Positions 1 through 12,600 of a stretch of 46,195 nt of DNA are shown piece by piece (position 1 is the stretch's first letter; the number at the start of each line of letters is the position of its first letter). The DNA comes from Parachlorella kessleri. Lineage: Eukaryota > Chlorophyta > Trebouxiophyceae > Chlorellales > Chlorellaceae. Both the position numbers and the translations under genes were made by a program. The notes beneath the pieces are model-generated. The model did not search any database and was not told the origin of the DNA. It saw only the letters and a list, made by a program, of their open reading frames with translations. Location: positions 1 through 46,195 of the forward strand of contig BBXU01001786.1 of the NCBI GenBank assembly GCA_001598975.1, read 5' to 3'.

Positions 1-143
1 CAGGATTCACATATGCATCTGTGACTAGTTGAAACTACTCAGTGCTCCAAGTCCGCAGCTGTTGCAGGCAGATTTGTGACATAGCAATGCCGACCGTCAT
101 ACGCATAGGCTGCCTTGACAAAAAAAAATAAATTGCGATGTAG

Positions 144-2870
144 GATACGGCGGGATATGAAGACGGGCCATCGGAGTTTGTAGGGGAGCCATATGAGCTG
201 GAGGACATGCCCAAAAACCTCTCCAGCAACTGCTATGACACCCTGGACTCCTATTTGCTGGTAGGTGTTGCTGGTATGTACCTTGAAGGTGCAGCTTGTG
301 AAAGAGACACTTCAGATGCCCGCTGTGCTACTTCTGCAAATCACATGCCTTCCATTGAATGTGTACCATGGCTGAACTGCACGCTTACCTCAGCTACATA
401 CCTGGACTGCACTGAAGCGAGTGGCTAGCTGCAGGGAGTCACTCGAGCAAGGCTGCTTCCAGCAGCCATTTGCGCCCACGCAGCTTACATGGACTATCCT
501 ACAGCTGATCATCCTCAGGTGATGCAGTGTGGCCACGCATGGCAATCAATTAGGCATGTAGGTGCTTGCTGTCTTGTACTTCAACCAATATTACCAACGA
601 GCAAGATTTGGTGTCTCACTGGCCTGATAGTCTGCTCGTCAGCAACAGCCAACAGCCCGTTTTCTTCCTGACCAGCAGAGGGGGGCGGGCGATGGGATGA
701 CGTTCAAGAGCAGGACCGGGCTGGAGCATGCTGTGCTTCTTGATGACAAGGCAACTGACGCGCAGGTACAGTGCAGGGCTCTGACGCAAAATGCATCTTT
801 TCCTCATCCAAACCACCGTTTGTAATTCAACGTCAAGCCTTCAGTTTGAAAACTACCATTTGTGCCCACCTAGATGTTTTGCTGGGGGTTGTTTTCAAAC
901 AGCATTGCGAGGCGAAGCTGTGCCGACACAGCACATGACGCAAGGGCGCGTGGCATATGCTGCAGCATTTTTGTGGGACTCCTTTCGCGGATATGCAAAT
1001 CGGAGCATGTGTCTGCCATGCATGAAGCCTTGCGTTGTCACCCTCTGTGGTTGGCTGGGGTATCAAGGCCTTCGACTCTGCACCCTGCAGGCATATGTGG
1101 CCTGGTGCAATGGCACAGCCATTTTAGCCTTTCGTGGCACCGATTCCTTGGATAATTTCATCAATGACGCCAAAATTGCCCGGGAGCCTGTCAAGGGATT
1201 GCCACAAAACATCAAAGGTGGGATGGATACATCAGAATCACGCATCTGCGACCTGGAGTATGCGGCACTGTACACTGCCGAGATGTGCTCTCAAGCTCAG
1301 CACACTACATGCTCTGCATCCAGGCAGAGCAAGGAATGCTTGTACATCCTAGGCAGGTTCCTGAAACATATCAGGCACGGCTATGGCAGCTTAGTTTGCG
1401 CAGGGAACCAGTTTTGGGCCTACTTAAGAAAAAACCCTGGATGTTGTGCAGGTGAGGTGCACTCTGGCTTCTTAGAAGAAATGCAAGCGCTGCTGGATGT
1501 GGCTGTTGCTAAGCCATGGGACTGGAAGGGGATTGCCAAGGCCCTGGAGCAACTTCAGCAGGAGCAGGGTGACGAGCCTGTCCCCCCGACCCGTGTAATC
1601 TGCACGGGCCACAGCCTTGGAGGCGCGCTGGCTACCCTGGGTAAGTGTGTAGTTGTTGCCAAGAAGAACCACGGCCTGCCTTGGCTCTGTGCTTGCTAGC
1701 ACACTATGTATGGTGTTTGCTGGTCTGCATGCCAGCAGCACCTACTCCCAGGCTACCCTGCGATTGGAATCCTAACTGGTGCACGGTTCTCTTTGGTTGC
1801 TTGTGCAGTCCTGCCAACTCAACGCTGGCCTGCCTTCACTGTAGGTGCTGCGTGGGCCAGCCTGCAGTACCCTGGCGCAGACGTGCGCTGCTTCAGCTTT
1901 GCCTCTCCTCATGTCGGCAACAATGAGGCTGCTGAGTGCTTCCACCAGCTTGTGGGCATGCGCTGCCGCACTGTCTACCAAGCAGACATTGTGCCGCGGC
2001 TGCTCAACCTGTCCAAGTAGGCTTGCTTCTTCTCAGCATGTTTGCCCAATAGACGCCAGAATGGCTTGGTCATTGGGGGGGTTTGGCTGCATGGCCTGAC
2101 AGTTGCAGCTAGCAAGGGAAGAATGCCAGAGCAGTTCGGGGGATGCCATACCGGTGGTAGGCTGTCTTGGGGTGCAGCCTGGCTGAGAGCTACGGCGACT
2201 GCAACTCGGTGCCATCTACACATGATGATGGTGGACAAGAATGCTGACTATGCGGTGTGCTTCTGTGTACAGGGTGGCCCACTTCTGGGACCCCTACTGG
2301 CATGTAGATCCCAAAGTGCACCTGAGAATGCAAGGCCAGAAGGGGAAGATGTACATGCCCTGGGAGATCAACCCTTGGACAAGCCCGTTTGAGGCCTGGT
2401 GAGCCATGGGATTGGGTTGCCTGTTTGTCTGCATGTGCCCTGTTCGACCTTGCTTCCAATTGCAGCAACATGGCCATCCCGCAAGGTTATCGCCCCCTCC
2501 CTTTCCAATGACAAACCAGGCCCTCCTGAATAATTAGGAACCCTGTCCAGCTACTTTGATGCTGAGCCTTACCGCACACAGGCGCCCAATTTGCTGCACC
2601 ATGGCACATGGCACTCTCATACTTGATGCTTGCAAAAAGGTTCTGCCAGCTTTCACTGCTTGACCCTCACCCTGCCCTTGCAGGTGGTGTGGTGTCAGGG
2701 ACCACGCCATGCACAATTACGTCACAACCCTGCAGAAGGTGCCCCCAAGCCTTGCCAAGGACACAGCAGCTCAGGGCATTGAGGAACCAGGTGCAGCAAG
2801 GGCTGGGGCAGGCGCGAAGAAGAAAGGTGCACCACCACCAGTGGGCCCCGCAGCTGGGGCCGCTGCCTGA
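144..2870 (+). CDS. Class-3 lipase (fungal lipase-like alpha/beta hydrolase), 5' end outside the window
   Basis: Seven exons join in phase: 144-260, 676-765, 1091-1217, 1452-1640, 1845-2016, 2273-2398 and 2699-2870 (TGA), giving 330 residues. The first exon is preceded by an acceptor, so the gene probably begins before base 1. Motifs follow family order: TDAQ-AYVAWCNG then AFRGT (strand and oxyanion region), GHSLGG with the nucleophile Ser at the end of exon 4, FASPHVGN, QAD-IVPRL with the catalytic Asp, and DHAMHNY with the catalytic His in the last exon. The Ser-Asp-His triad is therefore complete. The family hydrolyses acyl esters of glycerolipids; substrate and location cannot be read here. 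The C-terminus is a short Lys/Pro/Ala tail. The open stretch 791-1090 is intronic: skipping it joins TDAQ directly to AYVAW in phase and matches the family. Family assignment is firm, exact N-terminus unknown. Confidence 0.88.
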
Positions 2871-3512
2871 GGTGGGGCGGCTGCAGTGGATGCCCTTGCT
2901 GGGGCTGCTGCATGGGTGTGCTGCCGCCCCTGAGGTGGCTGGGACGGCTGCAGTGGGTCGTGTGGGTGAAACTGAAGTGCCACAGGTGGTTTGCACCACC
3001 TGCAGAGGTTATCCTCCATGGGGGCTGTATGGAGGCTTGAAACATGGGACCGTGATGTTGGGGTGCATTATCACACCAGGGGGAAATGGAGTTAGGTCGG
3101 CGCTGCATAGGTCGGCGTTAGTGTGTGTGAAGTCATGGGCATGGTACACTCCGTTGGGGGTTTTGGCAGCTTTGGTTGCTTCTCTGAATATCACAAATTG
3201 GGGTATGTGAAGTTGCAATTGCCTGCTATCCTTTGGCATATGTGCATATCGTGCCTGACGTAAGTTTGGACGGCTGGTCAGTTGCAAATATGTTATGAGG
3301 GCAAGGCAGGCACACCTGCCATAAAGATTGTCTGCTTTCCCAGCCAGCTCCAGTCAGTGAGCTCCAGGGCACTGGCTAGTGCATCATGAGCCTGAACGCC
3401 ACATTTCCAGCTTGAAAAGAAAACAACAACAAAGTTTACACATGTGCTGGGCTATAGCCCGGCACATAGGCTAGCTAAACAGTTGGGTATTACCTGTACT
3501 GTCCAAGCTGAC
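2871..3512. other. Lipase 3' flank without a gene
   Basis: No reading frame here resembles a protein or has supporting splice sites. It is probably the long 3' untranslated region of the lipase; the first TGTAA on the plus strand after the stop lies at about 3749-3753, beyond the adjacent repeat. Confidence 0.5.
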
Positions 3513-3722
3513 AATGACTCAGGCTCATTCTGCATCCAGCCCTGTCAGTCCAGTCCAGCCCAGCTCTACTCCCTGTTGCACTACCTGCCACCCATGCTAA
3601 TGACTTGGAAAACGGTGCACTACAGAGCATTACATGCGGTCACCAAAAACCCAAGGAGCATACTGCATCAAGACCTGTCAGTACAGTCCGCCCCTATGCT
3701 CTGCTCGCACTACCAGCCGCCC
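3513..3722 (+). repeat. Dispersed repeat, one full and one partial copy
   Basis: A copy at about 3513-3606 runs from ACTCAGGCTCATTCTGCATC through CTGTCAGTCCAGTCCAGC to GCACTACCTGCCACCCATGC. A diverged second copy follows at about 3658-3722 (CTGCATCAAGACCTGTCAGT, then CTCGCACTACCAGCCGCC). Related copies occur near 23669, 42505 and 45456. No coding potential; probably an old non-autonomous element. Confidence 0.7.
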
Positions 3723-3772
3723 TGACCATCTACATCACGGTCATTGTTTGTAAATGACTTGGGCCACACGCC

Positions 3773-6700
3773 TTACACATATCTGCCTTGTCCACCATGG
3801 ATATTACCCCTGCCCTGGCTCTGCGCAGCAGCAGCCTCTGAGGACCGCCCCCAAATGCTGGTGTTCTGATCCATGCTGGGCGGCCGCTGTGATTGTGCTG
3901 GAGTTGGCATGTCTAGCCGCGGCCGTGGCAACAGCGTGTACGGCGCCGCTGCAGCCTCCCACACCAACTGCTGCTGTGCCTGGGCCAGCAGTTGCTGCCG
4001 CACCTGCTGGATATCTGACTGAAACGCGTAGAAAGCCACATCTGGGGCCAGATGCTGTTCCCGCTGTGCCACACGGTGCAGCAGCCAGCACCGAACCTCA
4101 AGTGGCAGCTGCACAAAGAACTCATTCAGAGGCAGCTCCCACCAGTTGGCTGGGGGCACAGGCACAGCCTGGAAAGGCAGCCAGGCTGCTGGATAACGGT
4201 GACATGCTGGAGGCTGGGGCTGGGTGGGTGCGTCAAGCTCAGCAGGGGAGTTAAAGCTGGCCTGGTAAGGCCAGGTAGTGACTCCGTCCATGGCATCCCT
4301 GTTGTCGGGCATTGCTGTGGTGCTACCATCGATGTCCATGTTGCTGCCGCTGCCACAGCCCCCGCCGCCTCCGCCGCCGCTGCTGCCGCTGCCGCTGCCG
4401 CTGCCGCCGTAGTTCCCCCAGTTGCCCACGGGGTTTCCAGGCTGCAACTGCCCTTGAAGGCTTGGGTAGGTGGGCATGGGTGCTGCGCCGGCTGCCTGCT
4501 GCTCACGGTGGGCAATGGATGTGGCGGGGTGGGACGGGCGGGGCGCAGCTGTGTATGCCACATGTGCGGGCTGGACAGCAGGGCTGGCGCTGCCCATTAA
4601 CCACCCATGGTGGCTGCTGCTGCTAGCCGTGTTAGAGGGCCAGCCATGTGACGTAGGACTTGCCGCACCCGGCTGGGCTGACCTGCACTGCAGCGCATTT
4701 ATAGTGCTATCATAGTAAAGACCACTGCTGCCCTGGCTTTCTGCTGCGGTCGTAGGTGTGCTTCCCACAGCACCGACGGCGCCGTGTTCCGCCATGCTCT
4801 GCAGCTGCGGCTGTTGTTGGGGTGGGCGTATCGCATGTTGAGGGACGTGTGGAGGCATTTCCCGCCACTGAAGCGGGGGCGCTGGCACCGCCTGAGGAGG
4901 TGGCGCAGGGTGTGGACAGCAGTGCTGGTGCATGGAAAGCTGTGGCTGGGGAGGGGTGTGAGACCCTGCTGGGGAGTCAATGCTCAGCTGGGACAATCCA
5001 GCAGTCACGTCTGCTACGGCGGCCCTGCTGGCCAAGCCTGGGGGATCTTGCCTGCCAGTCTCCACACTGCTGCAGCTGCCACTGCTACTGCTACTCGCAT
5101 TGGTGGAGCTGCCACTGCCGGCACTCAAGCTTCCTCCATCATCATGTCCAGGCTGCGACTGGCAACTAAGGCTTGGGTGGGAGGGCAGGCCGGCTGGGCT
5201 GCTTATGTGCGCCTCGACAGTGGCAGCAAAGCCCTTGAGAGGAGTTGGTGGAGAGGGGGCACCAGTGAAGGCCACCTCTGCTTTGTGAGTGCAGAGATCT
5301 CCGCCAGGCGTCCCACTGCTTTCAGGAATGTCTGGTGACTCCTGCTGGCAGGGCTGACCAGACGTGTCTGACGTTGGCTGTGCCCAAGGGCGGCGGCTGG
5401 TCCCATCACTGTATAGGGAGGGCGCCAGGGAGGGACACTCATCACTGTGCAGCTGGATAGCTGACTCGGACGGGGAAGCTAGTGGCCTGCCTTGCTTCTG
5501 GGTGCAGGAGTTTGGCAAGCTGCAGGGGTCTTCCCCAAGAGGCTGCTCTACTACCTGCTGCTGCTGCTGCTGCTGCTGCTGCCGCCGCTCGGGCAAAGGC
5601 AGTGACGGCCGGGGTGAGACTGGCATAACCCCAGGCTTGGGTGCAATCTGGTACTCAGCTGACTGCTGCAACTGCTGTGGTGTATATTGCGGTGCGTGGG
5701 GGTTGAGCGTTGCTTTCTGTCGGCAAGGAGGGGCCTGAACGGGGGTTGACGGCTGTTGTGGCCGCTGCTCCTGCGGCACTGCCGGCAGGCAATCCCTCTC
5801 TGGCGGTCCCGTCAGTGCTTGTTGCTGCAGTGGCTTTGGGGAGTCCGGGCCTGGCCGTGGTGCCACCATCCCATTCTCCTCCTGCTGCTGCTCTTGCTGC
5901 TGCTGGTTGGCCGCTTGCCGCTTGGCCGATTGCCGCTTGGCCAGCTGTTCCTTCAAGAGCTGCAGCTCACGAGCACCTGTGGGCTTCCCAGCAGGATTCC
6001 CAGGGCCAGGCTGCTTGGTACTTGCTCCCTTCCCAGCAGCGTCGCTGCCATCGCTAGCAGAGCTGGTACAAGAGGCAAGGGAGCTTGACAAAGCCCTATC
6101 CTGCGCTGCTGTCGCAGTCTTGTTGCTGGAGCTGGCACTCCTGGTGCTGCCTGGCGCCGCCTTGTGGGGCGGCAGTACTGCTGACTTGTCGACTGCTGCA
6201 GAGCTGCTGCTGCTGCTGCTGCCGCCCCCACTCCCGCTGGTAGGGAGCAGACCATCGGCAGCATCCAAATCCTTGACACCTGGGTGTTGGCCCTCAGCCC
6301 CTGCTGCAGCCACCGCCAGTGCTGACCCAGCAGTCCACCGGGCATGCCAGGTGCGGTGCGGCCTGTCTAGTTGCTCAAACTGTAACAGACGCTCGGCCAC
6401 AGGTGCAGGCCATGCTGGGAGGTCCTTCAGCGTTGACCAAACTCCTAGGATGGCTCTGCAAACCTCCTGCACGCACTATGCGGCAAAACCGACCATGGCG
6501 AGGCAGGGTTTCCACACATATGTGAGATGGTCCCTGATCTCTTTTGAAAGATGCATGATTTTCTATCCTTGCAACAGATTGTCACTGCGCACAGCATGCT
6601 TGCACGCCGGTGGGGACCCTGAGCAGGCAGGCACTGCAGCACTGGATTCGAGCCCTGCACAGCTGACATCATGTTTAGAGCATGGAGACTAACTCCGTAC

Positions 6701-8653
6701 AACACTCACCCGGCAGAAGGGGTTCTGCAGCACTGGTGTGGCAGTTGAGGCCAGGATGCGCTCCAGCAGGCCCGAGGTGGCCACATGGCTGGCAAGGTGC
6801 TGGGCCACGGCTGTCTGGCTGCTGCTGAACACCCAGGATAGGACATTGCTGGCCTTGCAAAGGGCATTCGTGCTCAGAGTTGCGCTGCCATGCCCTGCTT
6901 GCGAGGCCAGCAGGTGCCATAGCAGCCAGAAGACGGGCTCCTTGCCGCCTGCTGCAGACGGCTCAGCCTCGCTGCAGCTGGTGCTCAAGTCAAACAGCAC
7001 GGCTGACGCAAACTCTATTGTTCGCTGCTGCACTTGCTTTGGCTTCAGCAGGCCCAGGGCTGCCGCCCTGTCAGACGCCCGTAACACTGCCCGCAGGATG
7101 GACAGCAGGTCCCTCAAGCGGCCTGTCCTAATGCTGCCTGGCTGGTCGGCGAAAGTAGCCTCAACCTGCTGCCTGATCTCAATGGCCATCTGGACCCTGC
7201 AGTCAGTTATCTAGCAGTGAGTGTGCCCAGCATTGAGGACGGAGGCGTGCCAAAGTGATTATGTCACAACAAACACTGCGAGATAGGAATTGCAACGGGC
7301 TGGAGAGCAGCAGGTACTAACCATCGAAATTGACAGCATGACCATGGTACAGGCATGCAAGCAGGCATTGTGGACACAGAGCAAGTAGATCCTTACTAAT
7401 CACCCTGCGCGCTCAGCAGGCTGCAGCAGCAGGGGCAGCACATGGAGTCCTCCACGCTTCTTCTCCGGAAGGCGCTCCCATAGGAGCTCCAGTCGCAGCA
7501 GCAATATCAGAACAGGCTCATCATGCTGGCTTGCCAGCTCGAAAAAGCTTTGCAGAGCACTTGGCGGCAGTAGCGTAGTGACCAACAATGCCTTTCGTAT
7601 TGTGTCTTGGGGCAGCTGTTTCCTGCAGGTCAGACAGAAACATCCGCTCCTGATGCACCCGAGCACCCACATTGCCCTGAGGCGTGCTTCTGCGTAGGTA
7701 GTCAAAGCACTCATGTTCCGGGCTGTTTGCCGCTTGGGACACGCCACCAGTCGTAGGCTGCAATGCATCGACGCCAGGCACTGCAAACCCATATTCAGGC
7801 CCAGGGCTAACCTGACGCGCTTCTCAACCTCAGCTGAGGCGGGCTTGGATGCTGGGTTCTTGCCTAGGTTGCTGAATTCACCCTCCACCTCTTCCCTGCA
7901 TGACAAGTATTAACTGCAGCACTGGTTTACATGATACATCGGTATACCGGCAGTGCAGTTTGTAGGGCTCCGATAATCCGTAGAGTGCCTGCGCCTGGTT
8001 ACAGAGTTTGCTGTTGGTGGCTCCCAAGCCGTGGCTGCAAAGGCTCCATCATGCACATGCGCAAGTTTTCAATTGCGACCCAATGAAATATGCAGAACTG
8101 TGAAGGAGCCCAAATCTCACCTGACAGCTCTCTCAATCATAGCAATGCCATTGAAGAGTGAGGCAAGCCCGGCAGATAGCAGCTCCGAGCTGAGCTGCTG
8201 CCCACTGTCAGCTGCTGCCCTCCAGGCTTGCGACAGGAACTCAGCCACAAAACACAGGCGGTCGCAGGCGTGCCGCATGGTGCCCCTGGCCCCCCTGTCG
8301 CTTGCAGAGAGCAGCCGGACATCATCAACGAGGATATCCTGGTCTGTTGGGATGCATCCCAGCAGGGTGTGCAGGGCTGCCTGCACTGTTAGGCCACAGT
8401 GAGAGTGGGGGCCCAGAAGCCGGACATAAGCCCTGCTGTGCTGCCTGACATGCTCCAGCACCGCCAGCTGCAGCTGAGCTCGGGCAAGTGCCCCTGCGCC
8501 GCTGCTGCAGATGCGGGAGATGAGCAGGGCAAACAGCTGGGCGAAGGTTGCAGCGCTTGGCTGCTGCTCTCCTGCCAACAGTCCTGCGCGCATCCACCCA
8601 AGCAGCTTCAAAACATCTTCCGGTAGTTCGGAGCACTTGAGGTACCATAGCAT
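3773..8653 (-). CDS. Large unrecognised protein with helical N-terminal half and Gln/Ser-rich low-complexity C-terminal half
   Basis: Exons on the minus strand join in phase: 8653-8121, 7895-7404, 7196-6710 and 6466-3773 (stop), giving 1,401 residues. Base 8653 is itself preceded by a good acceptor (ACACAG), so further upstream exons are possible. The first three exons encode about 500 residues rich in Leu and Ala with long predicted helices, suggestive of an ARM/HEAT-like scaffold, but I recognise no family. The last exon (898 codons) opens with a helical stretch, then has long Ser, Gln, Pro and Gly runs, including nine consecutive Gln (CTG repeat 5555-5581) and a Gly/Ser run near 4370-4410. 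It ends with a more ordered segment containing WWELPLNEFFVQLPLEVRCW (about residues 1,285-1,310). Plus-strand frames over this exon are shadows of its composition. Function unknown. Confidence 0.72.
5555..5581. repeat. (CTG)9 trinucleotide run inside coding sequence
   Basis: Nine perfect CTG units on the plus strand read as nine Gln codons (CAG) on the minus strand in the low-complexity part of the large protein. Such runs are prone to length variation. Confidence 0.95.
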
Positions 8654-9696
8654 CTGTGTTTGCTCATCTAGGTGGCAATGTGCACAAAATTCACTGAACA
8701 GGACGACTTGGAATAAGCATGAAACGGCAGCGCTGTGTGCAAAGATAATTAAATAAATAAATGTGCCCAGGCCTCGCCGCTCAGCCGTAGCTGGACTCCA
8801 AGTGAGGCCCTGTGGGCACCGGCCAGGGGCGTCTGTTAAGGGAGCGCCATCGGTTGTACCTCAGGGGCATGTAGCCCACAAGGTGGCCTCAGGCTCTACC
8901 GGGCGTGCAAAGATAGGGTGGCTGATGTTGCAATGTGTGGCCCACCTGGTGTGAAGGCCTGGCTTCGCTCGAGAGCACAGAAGAAAAGATTGCGCGTGTC
9001 GGTATCCTTGGCTAGGAACAGGCGCTGTTCCTGTGCCTGCAGCGCAAAATATCATGCATGATTTTATCCATATGGATGGGAGCGTTTAGGGCTGGAAAAC
9101 GTCTTTTTCCTTAACCCTTATGTCAGGAAGCATGGTCAGCCCAGACAGCAAGCTAGTGGCCCAATGCCGGGCACAGCCCTTGAATCCAGCCCTCCACCCC
9201 TCTGGGCTGGAGGGGCTGATCAGGCTCAGGAGGTCCAGCTCCCATTAACGGGGGGAACGTTCCTGGTAGTTAGAAACTTGCGTTTCAGGGAGCTAACCTT
9301 GGTGCAGTGCAGCAGCTCATGTAGCAGCAGCCCCAAAGAGGGCTCGTCACTCTGCCCCATGTGCTATGCAGCTGTCTTGAGGCCGGTGAACAGCAAGGGC
9401 AGCTCATGTGCGATACTCTTGCCTCGTAGACCTGTTGTGTCGATCCAAGATTGCCATGCAACACATTCAACACAAACCCTTACCTAATCACCTATTGTTT
9501 ACTGCCTGAAACGGAAGTATTCATCTAGCCCTGTCGCTCTGCGGCCTTGTACGTTACGATTGGATCGGACAGAGGATCCAAGCCAGGCACGTGGTACCCT
9601 TGGACGACATAGAGCAGCCAGCAGGCGCTCTAAGGTTGGGCAGTGTCTGCCCAAAGTTCCCTTTTGACACTCCTTGGTACAGGTGCACCGTGCAGG
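8654..9696. other. Intergenic/upstream region without a supported gene
   Basis: This lies between the minus-strand large gene and the plus-strand VWA gene. It may contain an undetected 5' exon or untranslated leader of either, but no open frame here matches a family or has convincing paired splice sites. Confidence 0.5.
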
Positions 9697-12600
9697 ATGA
9701 ATACCGCTAAAGGGGCTGTTCTGGGGGTGGACCTAGCTGCTGGCCAGGACGAAGGAGACTGGGACAAGCTGGAGGTGGGTGCCACCAGTACCTTACAACT
9801 GTCAAACTAGGGCTTGTCCATGCAAGCAGTGCATCATGGCTGCTTACAAGCTCATGCCCAGCTTGCCATGTCAGGCGTTGGTACCGTGATACTGCGCAGC
9901 TGACTGCCTTTACCGCCTTGTCTGCAAAGGGAAAGATAAAAAAAGGGAAAGATTACTCCGTGGCTACTTGGGGCCTAGCCCCGTGGGGCTTCCCCAAGGA
10001 GGACAACCAGTGGTTGACGTGCCTGCGGCGTGGGTTAACGACACCACGGCTGCGTACCTCTGCCAGAGGGCAGGGGACAGCTATCATGGCGACGGGAAGC
10101 AGGCGGGTCGGCCCGCCTGCTGCCAATATATCGGGGGTCCCTCCCCCAGTAAGCTGGGTACCACTTCCCCCCTCCCGGGAAGGCCGAAAAATCAGCAACC
10201 TCCCGGGTTCGAACCCGTGACCCATGGCACGACAAGGGGCTCCCTTATCGTGGTGGTATCCCATGGCGGGGTAGACTTGTCTGCAGGAGGAGCTGGAAGG
10301 GATGACCGAGGAGCAGATCCAGGCTCGTATCCAGGAGTTGGAGGCCGCTAGCAGCATTGCCACTGCTACCAACGAGGAGCAGGTGCACCAGCTTATGGTG
10401 GCGGCGGAGCCAAGTGTCGCGAGTGGGTCTGTGACAGGGCCAGCTAGGACGGCCTCTGATGGTAAGGGTGGCCCCTATGTGCTGTCTTCCTGGCAGGGTG
10501 GTGGCCACTATGTGCATGCTTTATCATCACCTAGGCGCACTAGCAGGCATGCTTTGGTTCTTGCATGCAAAAGCGCCCCGTCATGGCAGCACCCATTGCA
10601 GTGCCTCTGTGGTCGGATTGCGACAGCTACAGCTGCACATCTCGACGCTCATTAACGTCGTGCGCATGCGCCACAGTATGTGCCGGCAGCACACCCTGGC
10701 ATGCTCCATATCTGCAAGATTCACTCGCCAGCTGTGCTCCTTCTCGCTCCCCACCTGCCTGCCTGTCTGCCTGTTGTAGGAGCACCCTCCGTGTCAGCTG
10801 CCCCTCAGCTGACCGCTGGCAACGTGGGCCTCCACACCAGCATGATGGAGAAGCTTCGCCTGGAGAAAAGTGCCGAGGAGCTGCGGCACAAGGAGCTGGT
10901 CCAGGCAAGCTTGCCCACCACAGCGTAGCCTCATCTTGATTCTTGTTACACTTGTGATGTGACGGAGTGTAGCATGCATGCTGCTGATCAAAGCTAACCA
11001 GATGCAGGAGGCAGACATGGACCAAGGTGCGTGCTTAGGTTCCGGTTCACAAAACCATGGTCCCATACTCAGTGAGCTGGCTCCTAGGGTGGTTATATGC
11101 ACCTCGCATGCCATGCAGGCAACCATGATTGAGAAGCTGGAGCGGGAGAAGGAGGCGCTGAGGGCCAAGAACGCCCAGCTGGAGGAAGGCAAGCAGATGC
11201 ATCCATTTGGGTACTGTGCTTGTTATCCGCCAGTGTGCCTGGCATCAGGCTTCCTGGTGCACTAATGTTCTGAGCATAAGCCTTGCCTTCCGCATCCCTG
11301 ATGGCAGCACACACTGGAGTGTGACAACGTTGCCTGCTCAATGTTAAGCGAAACGTTCCTGCGGTGCAGCCCTGCTGACTGGCAAGAATCTGTCGGCATT
11401 CGACTCCCACACGAGTGGCTCCTCCTCAGCCTCTGCACGGGCAGCAGCTAAGGCCAGGAGGGACGCCAAGAGGGTGCGAATGCATGTGGTGGTCCTGCAC
11501 CCAAGTCATTTTCGGGAAAAGATCGAGATAGTCTGGCTGCAGTTTATGCTACATCCTGCCGTATCCTGTAGCATCCTTATTTCCGATTTGCCTAAAGGTT
11601 GCCACACCTGGGCCCGTAGCAATCAAGCGAGGTATGCATCTGGCAGCAACGCATATTCATTCCTACCAGCACATGTGCAGTCACGCACTGACCAATATCC
11701 CACAGGCCGAGCTGGCAAAGGCTGGCGCCCCTGGAGACCTGGTGATGAGGATACGAGAGATGGAGAGCCGTACCGCGGCCAAGCAGAAGGGCGTGGATAT
11801 CTGCATCGCGATGGACCTCACGGGCTCCATGGTACGCCAAGGTGCTCCGGGCTGCCAGGCACCATGTATAGTTGACCATGTCACAAACACCCGGCCAGTG
11901 CGTGTGCACTGAAGGTCATGGGGTCTGAATGCCTGTTCTACCAGCATTTCCCAGTGTGCCTGGGCTGAGGATGCACAGCGTCGGTGCTACGAGCCACAGT
12001 GGCGTGTTGCTGCTGTACCGGCTGCACCACCACAAAGCTGGAAGCCTCCTGGCACTCTCAGGGCGGTTGGATAGAGGAAGTCAAGCAGAAGGCAATGGAT
12101 ATTTTGAACATCGCCCCACTCAAGTACCCCGGCGCCATCACCCGCATGGTGAGCCATGCAGCCTGGACTAATGCTGCCTGCATCACAAAGCAGCGCTTCT
12201 ATCGTTGGGGTGACCTGGGTCAAGCATTATTCTCAGGTTGCCTGTGTTCTGATTACATGTGCTCTGTTGACATGCCTGGGGGAGATATGCGTGTCCCACT
12301 TGCTCCATAAAGCAGGTGAGCTTTGGCTAGAGCTCAGTTATACCTGTTACCAGCATTTTACGTCGTTCTGACGTGAGCCACAGCCACCATTATTGAAAGA
12401 GTCCCACATCACCCACATGCAACCGGCAGACTCTTTAGAAGAGCGGCTGCTAGTGCCAACCACTTTCACCTTTCATAGGCTACTTATGCTGCCCTGCAGG
12501 CCTTTGTGGGGTACCGGGACTTTGGCCATGAAGCTGGTGATGCTCAACATGTGGTGGTTGACTTTGTTGACAAAGGCCAGGTACACTACCATCCACCCTG

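Noticed and set aside
791..1699. A 302-residue open frame that includes part of the lipase, read as one unspliced gene
   Set aside because: Its first 100 residues have no family likeness. Splicing 676-765 to 1091 in phase restores the TDAQ-AYVAW lipase sequence, and its end reads through a donor before the next lipase exon.
6646..6662. A second polymerase III B box (GGATTCGAGCCC)
   Set aside because: Poor match to the consensus and no accompanying structure.
3754..6692. Several long plus-strand open frames opposite the large minus-strand exon
   Set aside because: They are shadows of the CTG/CAG-biased low-complexity exon, with no motif or splice support.
10206..10216. A tRNA gene at the GGTTCGAACCC motif
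   Set aside because: No acceptor stem, anticodon arm or A box at the right spacing could be drawn on either strand.
11002..11026. A small exon (MQEADMDQ) in the vWA gene
   Set aside because: It would end in phase 1, whereas the next exon (11119) must begin in phase 0. Joining 10904 to 11119 directly keeps frame.
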